Shown: positions 14,165 to 22,161 of the stretch, piece by piece
Numbering within the stretch: position 1 is the stretch's first letter
Layout: each line of letters starts with the position of its first letter
Notes under the pieces: generated by a model
What the model saw: only the letters and a program-made list of their open reading frames with translations
The model's database searches: none
What the model was told of the DNA's origin: nothing
Assembly: GCA_002401345.1 (NCBI GenBank)
Contig: NVSU01000010.1
Location: 82 to 41,950 of the forward strand
Length of the DNA: 41,869 nt
Origin: Candidatus Wolfebacteria bacterium
GTDB taxonomy: Bacteria; Patescibacteriota; Minisyncoccia; Phycocordibacterales; NVSU01
Reading direction: 5' to 3'
Position numbers and translations under genes: made by a program

Positions 14165-16684
14165 TTATAATTTTTGCATTATCTCTTGTATTTTTTCGGT
14201 AGCTTCTATATAAGAATCGGATTGTTTGAATTTTATTGGTTTACCAAAGGAGAGAGTGACTACTCCTCTTCTCCGAGGGAACCACTTCTCTGGGGGCAAA
14301 ATAGCCTGGACTCTGCTAACCTTAATCGGCACAATAAAAACGTTCATCTCAACTGCAATAAGCCCTGCCCCTCGCTTCAGCGGCAGGAGGACTTCAGTTT
14401 CACTCACTCGTCCTTCAGGATAAACCACAATAGACCAGTCCTTATCGAGGAGTTTTCCCATATACTCAAGTCCAAATTTTATATTTTCATATTCTTTGCG
14501 AGGAAATGGAAAAGAATTGAAAAAGAACTCTGTCAGCCCTGCAAGGTACCACAATTTTTCGTAAAGGACATCAACCGCAGCGGCAAAAGAAATCGTCTTT
14601 CGGATATGCGGAGGAAGGGTTTTCACCAACACCCCTGATTCAAGATAATGTGTGGGATGATTAGACATGAAGACAACTGGCAGGGGAAGATCTTTTATAT
14701 TCTCTTCCCCCCGAACCTCTATTTTCACAAACAGATGAAGAAGAGGAAAAACAATCAGTCGCTGTCCTATTTGCCTTAAAAAAGAAATGAGAGGAGAAAG
14801 AGGCCATCGTTTAAACTTAAGTTTTTCCTTCACTGGTTGTGCTTGTTCTATCATCTCCTCAAGCCCTCGCACAGTTGTTTTTTGAGTAATGGCTGCTTCT
14901 TCAATCTCTACTCCAAATTTCTCTCCAATTCTAGAAACTAATTCGATACGCAGGAGTGAGTCGAGGGTTAACTCTGGAACGATCTTTGTATTTTCGCGTA
15001 TTGTTAAAACAGAAGCCCCTGTTACGTCTGCCAAAAGACGCATCAATGGAGTTTTTTCTACCCCGATGGCTATCGGGGAAGGTTTTTTCTCTTTACTCTT
15101 CAACCACTTTAATACTTCCCCCTTTTTAACTTTTCTGGTAGCAGAGCGAGGAAAGTCTTCCTCTGGCCAAACCGACCAACCAGTAATTTGTTGATACAAA
15201 GCAAGCTTTTTGTTCGCCTCATTTATTATTTGTTTAAAGTGATTTGAATCCTTTTTATTAGTATCATTAGTATTCATTCGTATATTAGCATCGGTTAATA
15301 ATACAGCGTGGATCTCTATTCGGCCGCCTGACTTTTCTAGTCCTACCACACAACTGTCTTTGACATAAGGAATCTTATTAAGTTCAAACTCAATGTCTTC
15401 GGGGTAGACGTTTTGCCCTCCTGGGCCTAAAATCATGTACTTTTTCCTGCCTTTAATATAAAGAAAACCATCTTTGTCTAATGCTCCGATATCGTCGGTT
15501 TTAAACCAGTCATCAGAAGTAAATGATTCCTTTGTTTTCTCTTCGTCTTTAAAATAGCCTTGGAAAACGTTTGGTCCTTTCACCAGAATTTCTCCCTCAG
15601 AAGAAATTTTAACTTCGACGCCTGGCAGGATTTTCCCTACTGATACGGTGCGATGATCTTCATATGTATTTGTAGCTACCACAGGAGCAGTTTCAGTCAA
15701 TCCATAGCCCTGCAAGAGATCAATCCCAAGGGCACCCCACTTTTTCTCAAGCTCGGGATCGAGTGGCGCCCCTCCAGAGATTACGGTATGGAACCTGCCG
15801 CCGAATTTCTTAAGCACTGGCCTAAATAGCATCCGCTGCACCCATTTTGTTTTAAGGGTAGTGGCGAGAGTCATCATTTTGTCGAAGATTTTTTGCTTTC
15901 CCTTTTCTTTCGCCTGGGACTGGATTTTAGACATTACTATCTGCAAAAATTCCGGTACTGCGGCCATGGTTGTTATCCGATGTTCCTTTAAAAGATTTTG
16001 GATAGCTGTCGGAGAGTGGGAATAGAAAATAGGTACGCCCTCTCTGAAAGGCAGTAAAAATCCAATCACCTGTTCAAAAATGTGGCTGAGCGGCAAAATT
16101 GATAAAAATTTATCAGTTGGAGCGATGCGTGCCAGCTTTGAGATAACTTCAAGATTACTGCTGATATTTTTGTGAGTTAGTATTACTCCTTTGGGATCAC
16201 CAGTGGTTCCAGAGGTGTACATCAACTCGGCAACATCATTTTCTGTAATGTTTATTTTTTGTATGTTTTCGGAGACTTCAATATTTGACAATAATTCTGG
16301 AAGAAACTCAATATCATATTGTTTTAGTGTGGCAGGCAATTCTTGCTTATAATGCAGATGTTTAAAAATTATTTTTGCATCAGTTTGCTCGGAAATTTTT
16401 TTTACCGTTTCGCTTGTGCTTTGGATGTTAAGGGGTACTGGAATACAACCGCGCAAAAGGACTCCCCAAAAGACACAAATCCAGTAAGGCGAATTAGGTG
16501 CCAGGAGTAAAACCTTGTCGTCCTTTTTAAAGCCGCTTTTTTCTAAAAAGTGGCTTACTTTGAGCGATAATGTGTAGATATCTTTGTAACTAAGTGAAAC
16601 AGTGCGGTAACCCATCCGCATTACAAGAGCTTCCTTATCAGGAATTTCTTTTGCGTTTTTTATTAAAATGTCAGTGAGGAGCAT
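14165..16684 (-). CDS. Acyl-ACP synthetase / carrier domain / acyltransferase fusion (Aas-like)
   Basis: 839 aa with three modules. An AMP-binding ligase spans about 1-530, with P-loop YTSGTTGDPKG (156-166), YGLTE (327-331) and the C-terminal KGRKK/K-rich hinge. A phosphopantetheine carrier domain is at about 545-615, with attachment Ser576 in LTLDSLLRIE. A PlsC-type acyltransferase is at about 655-800, with NHPTHYLE and YPEGRVSE. The HX4D motif is not canonical (an extra residue before L-E). Likely role: activate fatty acids onto its own carrier domain and re-acylate lysophospholipids. The neighbouring acpS would prime Ser576. G/C-ending codons are more common than in flanking genes, supporting transfer. 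Confidence 0.85.
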   Translation of the reverse strand: MLLTDILIKNAKEIPDKEALVMRMGYRTVSLSYKDIYTLSLKVSHFLEKSGFKKDDKVLLLAPNSPYWICVFWGVLLRGCIPVPLNIQSTSETVKKISEQTDAKIIFKHLHYKQELPATLKQYDIEFLPELLSNIEVSENIQKINITENDVAELMYTSGTTGDPKGVILTHKNISSNLEVISKLARIAPTDKFLSILPLSHIFEQVIGFLLPFREGVPIFYSHSPTAIQNLLKEHRITTMAAVPEFLQIVMSKIQSQAKEKGKQKIFDKMMTLATTLKTKWVQRMLFRPVLKKFGGRFHTVISGGAPLDPELEKKWGALGIDLLQGYGLTETAPVVATNTYEDHRTVSVGKILPGVEVKISSEGEILVKGPNVFQGYFKDEEKTKESFTSDDWFKTDDIGALDKDGFLYIKGRKKYMILGPGGQNVYPEDIEFELNKIPYVKDSCVVGLEKSGGRIEIHAVLLTDANIRMNTNDTNKKDSNHFKQIINEANKKLALYQQITGWSVWPEEDFPRSATRKVKKGEVLKWLKSKEKKPSPIAIGVEKTPLMRLLADVTGASVLTIRENTKIVPELTLDSLLRIELVSRIGEKFGVEIEEAAITQKTTVRGLEEMIEQAQPVKEKLKFKRWPLSPLISFLRQIGQRLIVFPLLHLFVKIEVRGEENIKDLPLPVVFMSNHPTHYLESGVLVKTLPPHIRKTISFAAAVDVLYEKLWYLAGLTEFFFNSFPFPRKEYENIKFGLEYMGKLLDKDWSIVVYPEGRVSETEVLLPLKRGAGLIAVEMNVFIVPIKVSRVQAILPPEKWFPRRRGVVTLSFGKPIKFKQSDSYIEATEKIQEIMQKL
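15061..15078. repeat. GC-rich palindrome inside the acyl-ACP synthetase gene
   Basis: CCCCGAT-GGCT-ATCGGGG, a 7-bp stem with a 4-nt loop. It encodes part of the linker (SPIAIG) between the ligase and carrier domains. It looks like a small dispersed palindrome that inserted in frame at a tolerant position. Confidence 0.5.
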
Positions 16685-16756
16685 AAATATTTAAATAATC
16701 ACTAATTATTAATCATTTATTGTTGGCTAAGGATTAAAGATTAAAGATCAAAGATG

Positions 16757-17092
16757 TTATTTTTGGTTTAGAAAAAATATTGTCACCGCTATCGCATAGT
16801 CTCCATCATGGCTAATACTTATGTCGTGGCTTAGTATCTTGCTGTGTACTTCTAATAGTTTGGCTTCTGGCCGCCCACTTTTGTTTTTAACAATTTCAAT
16901 TTCTTGCCAGTCTCCAGCCTTCATCTCTAGTGCTTTAATAACTGCTTCCTTCGCCGCAAATAATCCCGCTAGTGTTTCAATAGTAGGTGCGCCAGCTAAT
17001 TCATGCGGAGAGAAAATGGTATCTAATCTACCCTTCATTGATCTCTCAAATCTATTTATATCAACTATGTCGCAACCAGTTTTGACAATCAT
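16757..17092 (-). CDS. acpS: Holo-[acyl-carrier-protein] synthase
   Basis: 111 aa from the ATG at 17092. The longer frame from 17128 is not used because its extra codons come from the hairpin at 17103-17136. Conserved AcpS motifs are present: GCDIVDINRF (metal-binding Asp), FSPHEL, and FAAKEAVIKAL with the catalytic Glu/Lys. The enzyme transfers 4'-phosphopantetheine from CoA to a carrier-protein serine; the obvious local target is Ser576 of the fusion protein encoded immediately downstream (72 nt). It is divergent from the MFS gene. Confidence 0.9.
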   Translation of the reverse strand: MIVKTGCDIVDINRFERSMKGRLDTIFSPHELAGAPTIETLAGLFAAKEAVIKALEMKAGDWQEIEIVKNKSGRPEAKLLEVHSKILSHDISISHDGDYAIAVTIFFLNQK

Positions 17093-17102
17093 ATATTTAA
17101 GT

Positions 17103-17136
17103 ATATATGGTTGCTCTGTGTGGAGCAACCATATAT
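17103..17136. promoter_or_regulatory. 14-bp perfect inverted repeat between divergent acpS and MFS genes
   Basis: ATATATGGTTGCTC, loop TGTGTG, GAGCAACCATATAT. It lies about 10 nt from both start codons, filling the intergenic space. It could be an operator for a dimeric regulator or a hairpin in both leaders. It also explains the similar spurious N-terminal extensions (Q-P-Y) of both frames. Confidence 0.5.
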
Positions 17137-17146
17137 GATTACCTAT

Positions 17147-18361
17147 ATGATTACAAAAAAAGTTTTTTCATGGTCTTTATATGATTTTGGTAATACAGCT
17201 TTTTTAGCACTATTCATTACCTTCTTTTTCCCCATACTCATTAAAGTCCATTTGGGCGGCAATGAATTTCAAATTGGACTCGTAATGGGCTTATCAATAC
17301 TCGTAGCTGCTTTGTTTGTACCACTCATTGGAGCAATATCGGATGCCTCCGGAAAAAGAATGCCACTATTGATTGTCTTTACCATAATTACCGCTGCCGC
17401 AACTATCTTGGTTGGGTACTCTGGACTCATTCTTGCATTTATCATCGCGGCCATTGCAAATATTTCTCACAAAATAAGTTTTGATATCTATGATGCCAAA
17501 ATGATCGATATTGTTTCCCCCTCTTCATTTGGTTATCTTTCTGGCTTTGGGAATGCGGTTGGCTATTTTGGCACTATCGGCGCTTTGGCAGTTGCGTACC
17601 CGATCCTCTCCCACTTTGGCTGGGAAAGTCTAAGTGGAATCAGGGCAGTTTTTTGGGAAGCAGCTGCTTTTTATATCATTTTTTCTTTGCCACTCTTTTT
17701 CTTTGTGCCTGATAAAATCAAGCAAGTCAAAGTGGGATTTGTAAAAGCTTTTAAAAAAGGTCTAAAAGAAATTAAGCACACAATCGCTTCCTTGGTTGTC
17801 CGCAAGGCCGGTCGGCGCACATTTTCAACATTCTCCAGATTCTTGGCAGCTTCGTTTATGTACAACAATGGAATGAATACCGTTATCATATTCTTAGCTC
17901 TTTACGGCCGGGAGGTAATTGGCCTTGGTGTCCAGCAATTTTTCCCAGTTTTTGCTGCGATGGCACTTTCAGCTGCCGCTGGATCATTTTTGTTTGGGCG
18001 CCTTTCTGATAAATATGGACCGGTAAAAATGATCAAGGTGGCTCTCTCTATTTGGATTGGGGTTATTATTCTTCTTATCCTAATCACTTCTTATACCACA
18101 TTTCTTATCGTCGGCAGCTTAGGTGGAGTGGTGCTTGGCGCTATCTGGACACTCAATCGGCATATGGTTACTACTATTAGCCCCACACATAAAATTGCAG
18201 AATTTTTTGGATTTGAAGGTCTCACAGAAAAATTTTCTGGCGTTATAGGGCCAATAGTTTTTGGTTACCTTGCAATTACATTTGGCTACACCGAAGCCCT
18301 TATCTCTATTATTGTTTTCCTTATTATAGGATTGGCTCTTTTTAGGCCCATTAAAATATGA
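17147..18361 (+). CDS. MFS transporter, UMF1/Atg22-like
   Basis: 404 aa from the ATG at 17147 (an upstream in-frame ATG at 17111 lies in the hairpin). About twelve membrane helices. The opening FSWSLYDFGNTAFLALF resembles the WxLYDFANSAF signature of the UMF1 (Atg22-like) family, and the loop GAISDASGKRMP is the MFS motif between helices 2 and 3. The second-half loop FGRLSDKYGPVKMIK repeats it. The substrate cannot be told from sequence. Beside an Aas-like enzyme it could import lysophospholipid or fatty acid, as LplT does next to Aas in enterobacteria; this is inference. Its stop overlaps the next start (ATGA). Confidence 0.85.
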   Translation: MITKKVFSWSLYDFGNTAFLALFITFFFPILIKVHLGGNEFQIGLVMGLSILVAALFVPLIGAISDASGKRMPLLIVFTIITAAATILVGYSGLILAFIIAAIANISHKISFDIYDAKMIDIVSPSSFGYLSGFGNAVGYFGTIGALAVAYPILSHFGWESLSGIRAVFWEAAAFYIIFSLPLFFFVPDKIKQVKVGFVKAFKKGLKEIKHTIASLVVRKAGRRTFSTFSRFLAASFMYNNGMNTVIIFLALYGREVIGLGVQQFFPVFAAMALSAAAGSFLFGRLSDKYGPVKMIKVALSIWIGVIILLILITSYTTFLIVGSLGGVVLGAIWTLNRHMVTTISPTHKIAEFFGFEGLTEKFSGVIGPIVFGYLAITFGYTEALISIIVFLIIGLALFRPIKI

Positions 18362-19284
18362 TAGCACTCAAAACTATTTCACTTGCCCTTGTCTTATTTT
18401 TTCTTTTTACCTCTCTCTGGGGATTTTATATTTCCATAAGACCGCCGAAGTTTACTTCCACTATCACTCCTGGAGATCTTGGTCTTGACTTTGAGGAGGT
18501 TTCATTTGTTACGAAAGATGGAATTAGACTCAGGGGATGGTTTATCCTTCGACAAGACTCAGGACAAGTCCCTCTCCAAACTGAAGAAGTCCCTATCGAC
18601 AAAATCGATCGAGGATCCACGATATCGCAGGGCGATATCGGGACAAAAACGATTATTCTTTTGCATGGATATCCGGCAGACAAAGGGAATATTTTACCCA
18701 CCATGTCTTTTTTGAATCAAACATATAACCTCTTTTTGTTTGATTTTCGTTACTTAGGTCAAAGTGGCGGCACGTATACAACAATTGGAGCTAGAGAAAC
18801 AGAGGATCTTAAGGCAGCAATTCACTATCTTAAGTCTCGTGATATAGAAGAAGTAGGCGTGTGGGGATTTTCTTTAGGTGGAGCAGTTGCTCTCATGACG
18901 GCTCAAGGGGCACCAGAGATAAAAGCGATTGTTTCTGAATCAAGCTATGCAAGCCTTGCTCTCTTGGCACCAGAACTTTATCGGATACCAATACTTAGAT
19001 ATCCACTTGGATATCTAAGCGGTCTCTGGGCAAAACTATTTTTAGGAATTAATACAAAGAAAGTCTCACCTGCCGCGGCAGCTAAAAATCTTACTATCCC
19101 CGTGCTTGTTATTCACTCAAAAAAAGATGACGTGATCCCTTTTTCCCATGCTGTACGTCTTCAAGAATCACTAGAAGATAATTCAAAAGCAGAATTCTGG
19201 TTTCAAGAAAACCTAAGACACGGTGAGTTCGATGCCGAATACCAAGCACGAATCCTCGATTTCTTCAAAAGAAATTTCAAATAA
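18358..19284 (+). CDS. Membrane-anchored alpha/beta hydrolase
   Basis: 308 aa. N-terminal membrane helix at about 5-24, then an alpha/beta-hydrolase fold. Oxyanion motif HGYPADKG near 103, nucleophile Ser172 in GFSLGG, acid Asp257 or Asp258 in SKKDDVIPF, and His288 in LRHGEF form a complete triad. Residues about 66-96 are a low-complexity insertion encoded by palindromic repeats. Family members include thioesterases, lipases and peptidases. In this operon (overlapping the MFS stop by ATGA) a lipid esterase role is plausible but unproved. It is the last gene of the island. Confidence 0.85.
   Translation: MIALKTISLALVLFFLFTSLWGFYISIRPPKFTSTITPGDLGLDFEEVSFVTKDGIRLRGWFILRQDSGQVPLQTEEVPIDKIDRGSTISQGDIGTKTIILLHGYPADKGNILPTMSFLNQTYNLFLFDFRYLGQSGGTYTTIGARETEDLKAAIHYLKSRDIEEVGVWGFSLGGAVALMTAQGAPEIKAIVSESSYASLALLAPELYRIPILRYPLGYLSGLWAKLFLGINTKKVSPAAAAKNLTIPVLVIHSKKDDVIPFSHAVRLQESLEDNSKAEFWFQENLRHGEFDAEYQARILDFFKRNFK
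18545..18642 (+). repeat. Palindromic repeat insertion in the hydrolase gene
   Basis: The segment carries CTTCGACAAGACTCAGGACA, similar to widespread dispersed palindromic repeats of the TTCGACAAGCTCAGG kind. It also carries paired CGATATCG blocks at 18620-18627 and 18633-18640. It adds a Gln/Asp/Ser-rich loop (residues about 66-96) before the first core strand without breaking the frame. Confidence 0.4.
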
Positions 19285-19328
19285 AATGTTTGATGTGATA
19301 AAAAATTTTAAATTTGAAATAAAGATTT

Positions 19329-19355
19329 TTTGTTGTAAAATAAAGGAATAATGAA
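19329..19355 (+). repeat. leuS leader, direct repeat of 14055-14086 (island right border)
   Basis: TTTTGTTGTAAAATAAAGG followed by AATAATGAA repeats the sequence left of the leuS remnant with a single mismatch. TAAAAT could be a -10 and AAAGG a weak ribosome-binding site. Here the ATGAA is followed by a mobile element instead of leuS codons. Confidence 0.7.
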
Positions 19356-19479
19356 TCCCGTTAGAGATCAGAACGTCATGTTTTATCTTTATGGTCAAAT
19401 AGATCAAAAAAACGGGAATGATTTTATTAGGTTTAATAGATTACGTCTACCTTAGGTAGACTATCTCTAACGGGATGAA
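19351..19479 (+). mobile_element. Single TIR element before leuS, decayed GIY-YIG
   Basis: A 119-bp element (19356-19474) lies between ATGAA at 19351 and ATGAA at 19475, the leuS start. Ends are TCCCGTTAGAGAT and ATCTCTAACGGG. The frame from the left ATG reads MNPVRDQNVMFYLYGQIDQK then FIRFNRLR before a stop. This parallels MNPVRNDKVMFYTYVLQSQK then YTGYSNNLR of the intact GIY-YIG element at 21874. It is therefore a deletion derivative keeping both ends. Confidence 0.85.
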
Positions 19480-21877
19480 AAAATATGATCATAAGAAAAT
19501 TGAAAAGAAATGGCAAAAGGAGTGGATAGATAAGGGCATCTATAAGACAGAAGATACTTCAAAAAAGAATTCATTTTATATTTTAGACATGTTTCCTTAT
19601 CCTTCTGGGTCTGGACTTCATGTGGGTCATCCGAAAGGATACATTGCAACTGATGTATATTCTCGAATGCAGCGAATGAAAGGCTTTAATGTACTTCATC
19701 CTATGGGGTGGGATGCATTTGGTCTGCCTGCTGAACAATTTGCGATAAAAAATAAAGTACATCCACGAATTGCAGTTGAAAAAAATGTTGCACGATATAA
19801 GGAACAGTTACAGATGATTGGACTGGACTATGATTGGTCGCGAGAAGTTAATACAACCGATCCTGAATACTATAAGTGGACACAGTGGACATTTTTAAAA
19901 ATGTACGAAAAAGGTTTGGCATTTGAGTCTGATGAGCCAATTAACTGGTGCGATGACTGTAAGACAGGATTAGCACAAGAAGATTTGGAAGATGGCGCAT
20001 GTGAGAGATGTGGAAATCCAGTTATAAAAAAACCACTCAGACAATGGGTATTAAAGATTACTGACTATGCTGATCGTATGCTCGAGGATTTGGAAGACCT
20101 TAACTGGCCTGAATATATTAAAGAATCTCAACGTAATTGGATAGGAAGATCTGAAGGAGCTGAGATTACATTTAAAATAAAAGATAGTGATCTTTCATTA
20201 GATGTGTTTACTACTCGGCCTGATACGCTTTTTGGAGCAACATATATGGTGGTCGCCCCAGAGCACAGCATGCTTACTGAATTAAAGTCTTCAATTGAAA
20301 ATTGGAGTGAGATTGAGACATATGCAAAGGACTCAGTAAACAAGACTGAGATTGAGCGCACTGCAGAAGGAAAAGAAAAATCAGGAGTTCAACTCATTGG
20401 TATTAAAGCTATTAATCCTGCGAATAATGAAGAAATTCCAGTCTGGGTTGCTGATTATGTATTACCTCAATATGGAACGGGAGCTATAATGGCAGTGCCT
20501 GCTCATGACCAGCGTGATTTTGAATTTGCGCAAAAATATAAGATTCCCATCATTATGGTTGTCTGTACACATTATCCGGCACACTCATGTCCTGTCCTTG
20601 AAGAAGCATATCCAGGGAAGGGTCATCTTGTATTCTCAGGAAAGTTTGATGGGATGGAATCAGACAAAGCAAAAGATAAGATCATCAAGTTTGTGAATGG
20701 GAAGAAGAAAGTAAATTATAAATTAAGAGATTGGGTATTTTCACGACAGCGCTATTGGGGTGAACCAATACCCCTTATTCATTGTGAGAAATGTGGAGTG
20801 GTTCCTGTGCCTGAAAAAGACTTACCAGTTAGACTTCCAGATGTAGAGAACTATGAACCAACCAACACGGGGGAGTCTCCATTGACATCTATAGATGAGT
20901 GGGTGAATGTGTCTTGTCCAAGTTGTGATGGTCCTGGAACACGCGAGACCAATACAATGCCTCAATGGGCTGGTTCTAATTGGTATTATCTCCGATACAT
21001 TGATCCACAAAATAAAGACGCGCTGATAGATTCAAAAAAAGAAAAAAAGTTTATGCCTGTAGATGTATATGTAGGTGGAGTTGAACATGCAACGCGACAT
21101 TTGATATATGCGCGATTTTGGCACAAATTCCTTTATGATATAAAAGTGGTGTCTGACAAGGAGCCCTTTATGGAGTTGCATAATCAAGGTCTTATATTGG
21201 CGGAAGATGGAAGAAAAATGAGTAAACGATGGGATAACACTGTATCGCCAGATGATATGATTGAGCGGTTTGGAGCTGATGCATTTCGTACATATGAAAT
21301 GTTTATGGGTCCATTTGAGAATGCAATCTCATGGAATACTGATGGTATGGTGGGAACGAGGAGATTTATAGATAAGATATGGAAACTTCAAGATAAAATA
21401 GTTGAAGAGGAAAATACCTCAATCGATGCGATTTTACACACAACTATACAGAAGGTAGAGGGTGACATTCAATCTTTTAAATTCAACACTGCAATTTCTG
21501 CTATGATGATTTTAGCTAATACATTAGAGGATGCAGTATCATTGAGTAAAAAACAATTCGAATTATTCCTTCGTATTCTTGCACCATTTGCTCCATATGT
21601 GACGGAAGAATTATGGCATGAGATCGGTAATAAAGAATCGATTCATGTAAATGAGTGGCCCTCATATGACACAAAGAAAATGAAAGTTGATCAGGTTACC
21701 GTGGTCCTGCAAGTAAATGGAAAAGTGCGTTCATCAATTGAAGTGACTGCAGGACGTAAAGAAAGTGAAATTCGCGAATTGGCACTTTCTGATGAAGTGA
21801 TAGAAAAATGGATCGACGGAAAAGAAATTAAAAAATTTATTTATGTCAAAGATAAGATAGTAAATGTCGTAGTATGA
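19475..21877 (+). CDS. leuS: Leucyl-tRNA synthetase
   Basis: 800 aa class I synthetase, full length. HIGH motif appears as HVGH in PYPSGSGLHVGHPKGY. A zinc knuckle CDDC...CERC is near residues 165-185. The CP1 editing domain includes the Thr-rich FTTRPDTLFG and GTGAIMAVPAHDQRDFEFA. The signature KMSKS is KMSKR (GRKMSKRWDN), and the anticodon-binding and C-terminal domains are present. It charges tRNA-Leu in the cytoplasm. The native leader is now separated from the ATG by a mobile element, and the bases before the ATG (CTCTAACGGG) hold no ribosome-binding site. The stop overlaps the GIY-YIG start (ATGA). Confidence 0.97.
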   Translation: MKKYDHKKIEKKWQKEWIDKGIYKTEDTSKKNSFYILDMFPYPSGSGLHVGHPKGYIATDVYSRMQRMKGFNVLHPMGWDAFGLPAEQFAIKNKVHPRIAVEKNVARYKEQLQMIGLDYDWSREVNTTDPEYYKWTQWTFLKMYEKGLAFESDEPINWCDDCKTGLAQEDLEDGACERCGNPVIKKPLRQWVLKITDYADRMLEDLEDLNWPEYIKESQRNWIGRSEGAEITFKIKDSDLSLDVFTTRPDTLFGATYMVVAPEHSMLTELKSSIENWSEIETYAKDSVNKTEIERTAEGKEKSGVQLIGIKAINPANNEEIPVWVADYVLPQYGTGAIMAVPAHDQRDFEFAQKYKIPIIMVVCTHYPAHSCPVLEEAYPGKGHLVFSGKFDGMESDKAKDKIIKFVNGKKKVNYKLRDWVFSRQRYWGEPIPLIHCEKCGVVPVPEKDLPVRLPDVENYEPTNTGESPLTSIDEWVNVSCPSCDGPGTRETNTMPQWAGSNWYYLRYIDPQNKDALIDSKKEKKFMPVDVYVGGVEHATRHLIYARFWHKFLYDIKVVSDKEPFMELHNQGLILAEDGRKMSKRWDNTVSPDDMIERFGADAFRTYEMFMGPFENAISWNTDGMVGTRRFIDKIWKLQDKIVEEENTSIDAILHTTIQKVEGDIQSFKFNTAISAMMILANTLEDAVSLSKKQFELFLRILAPFAPYVTEELWHEIGNKESIHVNEWPSYDTKKMKVDQVTVVLQVNGKVRSSIEVTAGRKESEIRELALSDEVIEKWIDGKEIKKFIYVKDKIVNVVV

Positions 21878-22161
21878 ATCCCGTACGAAATGATAAGGTT
21901 ATGTTTTATACATATGTGTTACAAAGTCAAAAAGATGGTAGGTTGTATACAGGTTATTCTAATAATTTACGGAAACGCGTTAAAGAACATAACGAAGGTA
22001 GTGCAGGATATACAAAAGGACGAGGTCCATATATATTAATTTATTATGAAGCTTGCATTGATGAGCAAGATTCAAGGTCGAGAGAAAAATATTTAAAATC
22101 AGGTAAAGGTAAACGTTATTTAAAGTCACGTTTAAAGCGTTTCCTATTTCGTACGGTATGA
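21874..22161 (+). CDS. GIY-YIG endonuclease-family protein
   Basis: 95 aa, UvrC N-terminal-like small GIY-YIG domain. Core motifs are YTYVL (GIY position, residues 12-16), LYTGYS (YIG position, 24-29), a conserved Arg in NLRKRVKEHN, and Glu71 in REKYLKSGKGKRYLK, the metal ligand. The first residues MNPVR and last FLFRTV are encoded by the inverted repeats. The start overlaps the leuS stop; an internal ATG at 21901 could give MFYTYVL. It may nick DNA at target sites to drive its own spread; catalytic activity is inferred from intact motifs. Confidence 0.85.
   Translation: MNPVRNDKVMFYTYVLQSQKDGRLYTGYSNNLRKRVKEHNEGSAGYTKGRGPYILIYYEACIDEQDSRSREKYLKSGKGKRYLKSRLKRFLFRTV

Noticed and set aside
17093-17146. 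Longer starts for acpS (17128) and the MFS gene (17111)
   Set aside because: Both extensions are translations of the same hairpin at 17103-17136; the family-typical N-termini begin at 17092 and 17147.
17147-18361. Calling the MFS gene lplT
   Set aside because: The N-terminus fits the UMF1/Atg22-like group better than LplT; the functional parallel rests on context only.
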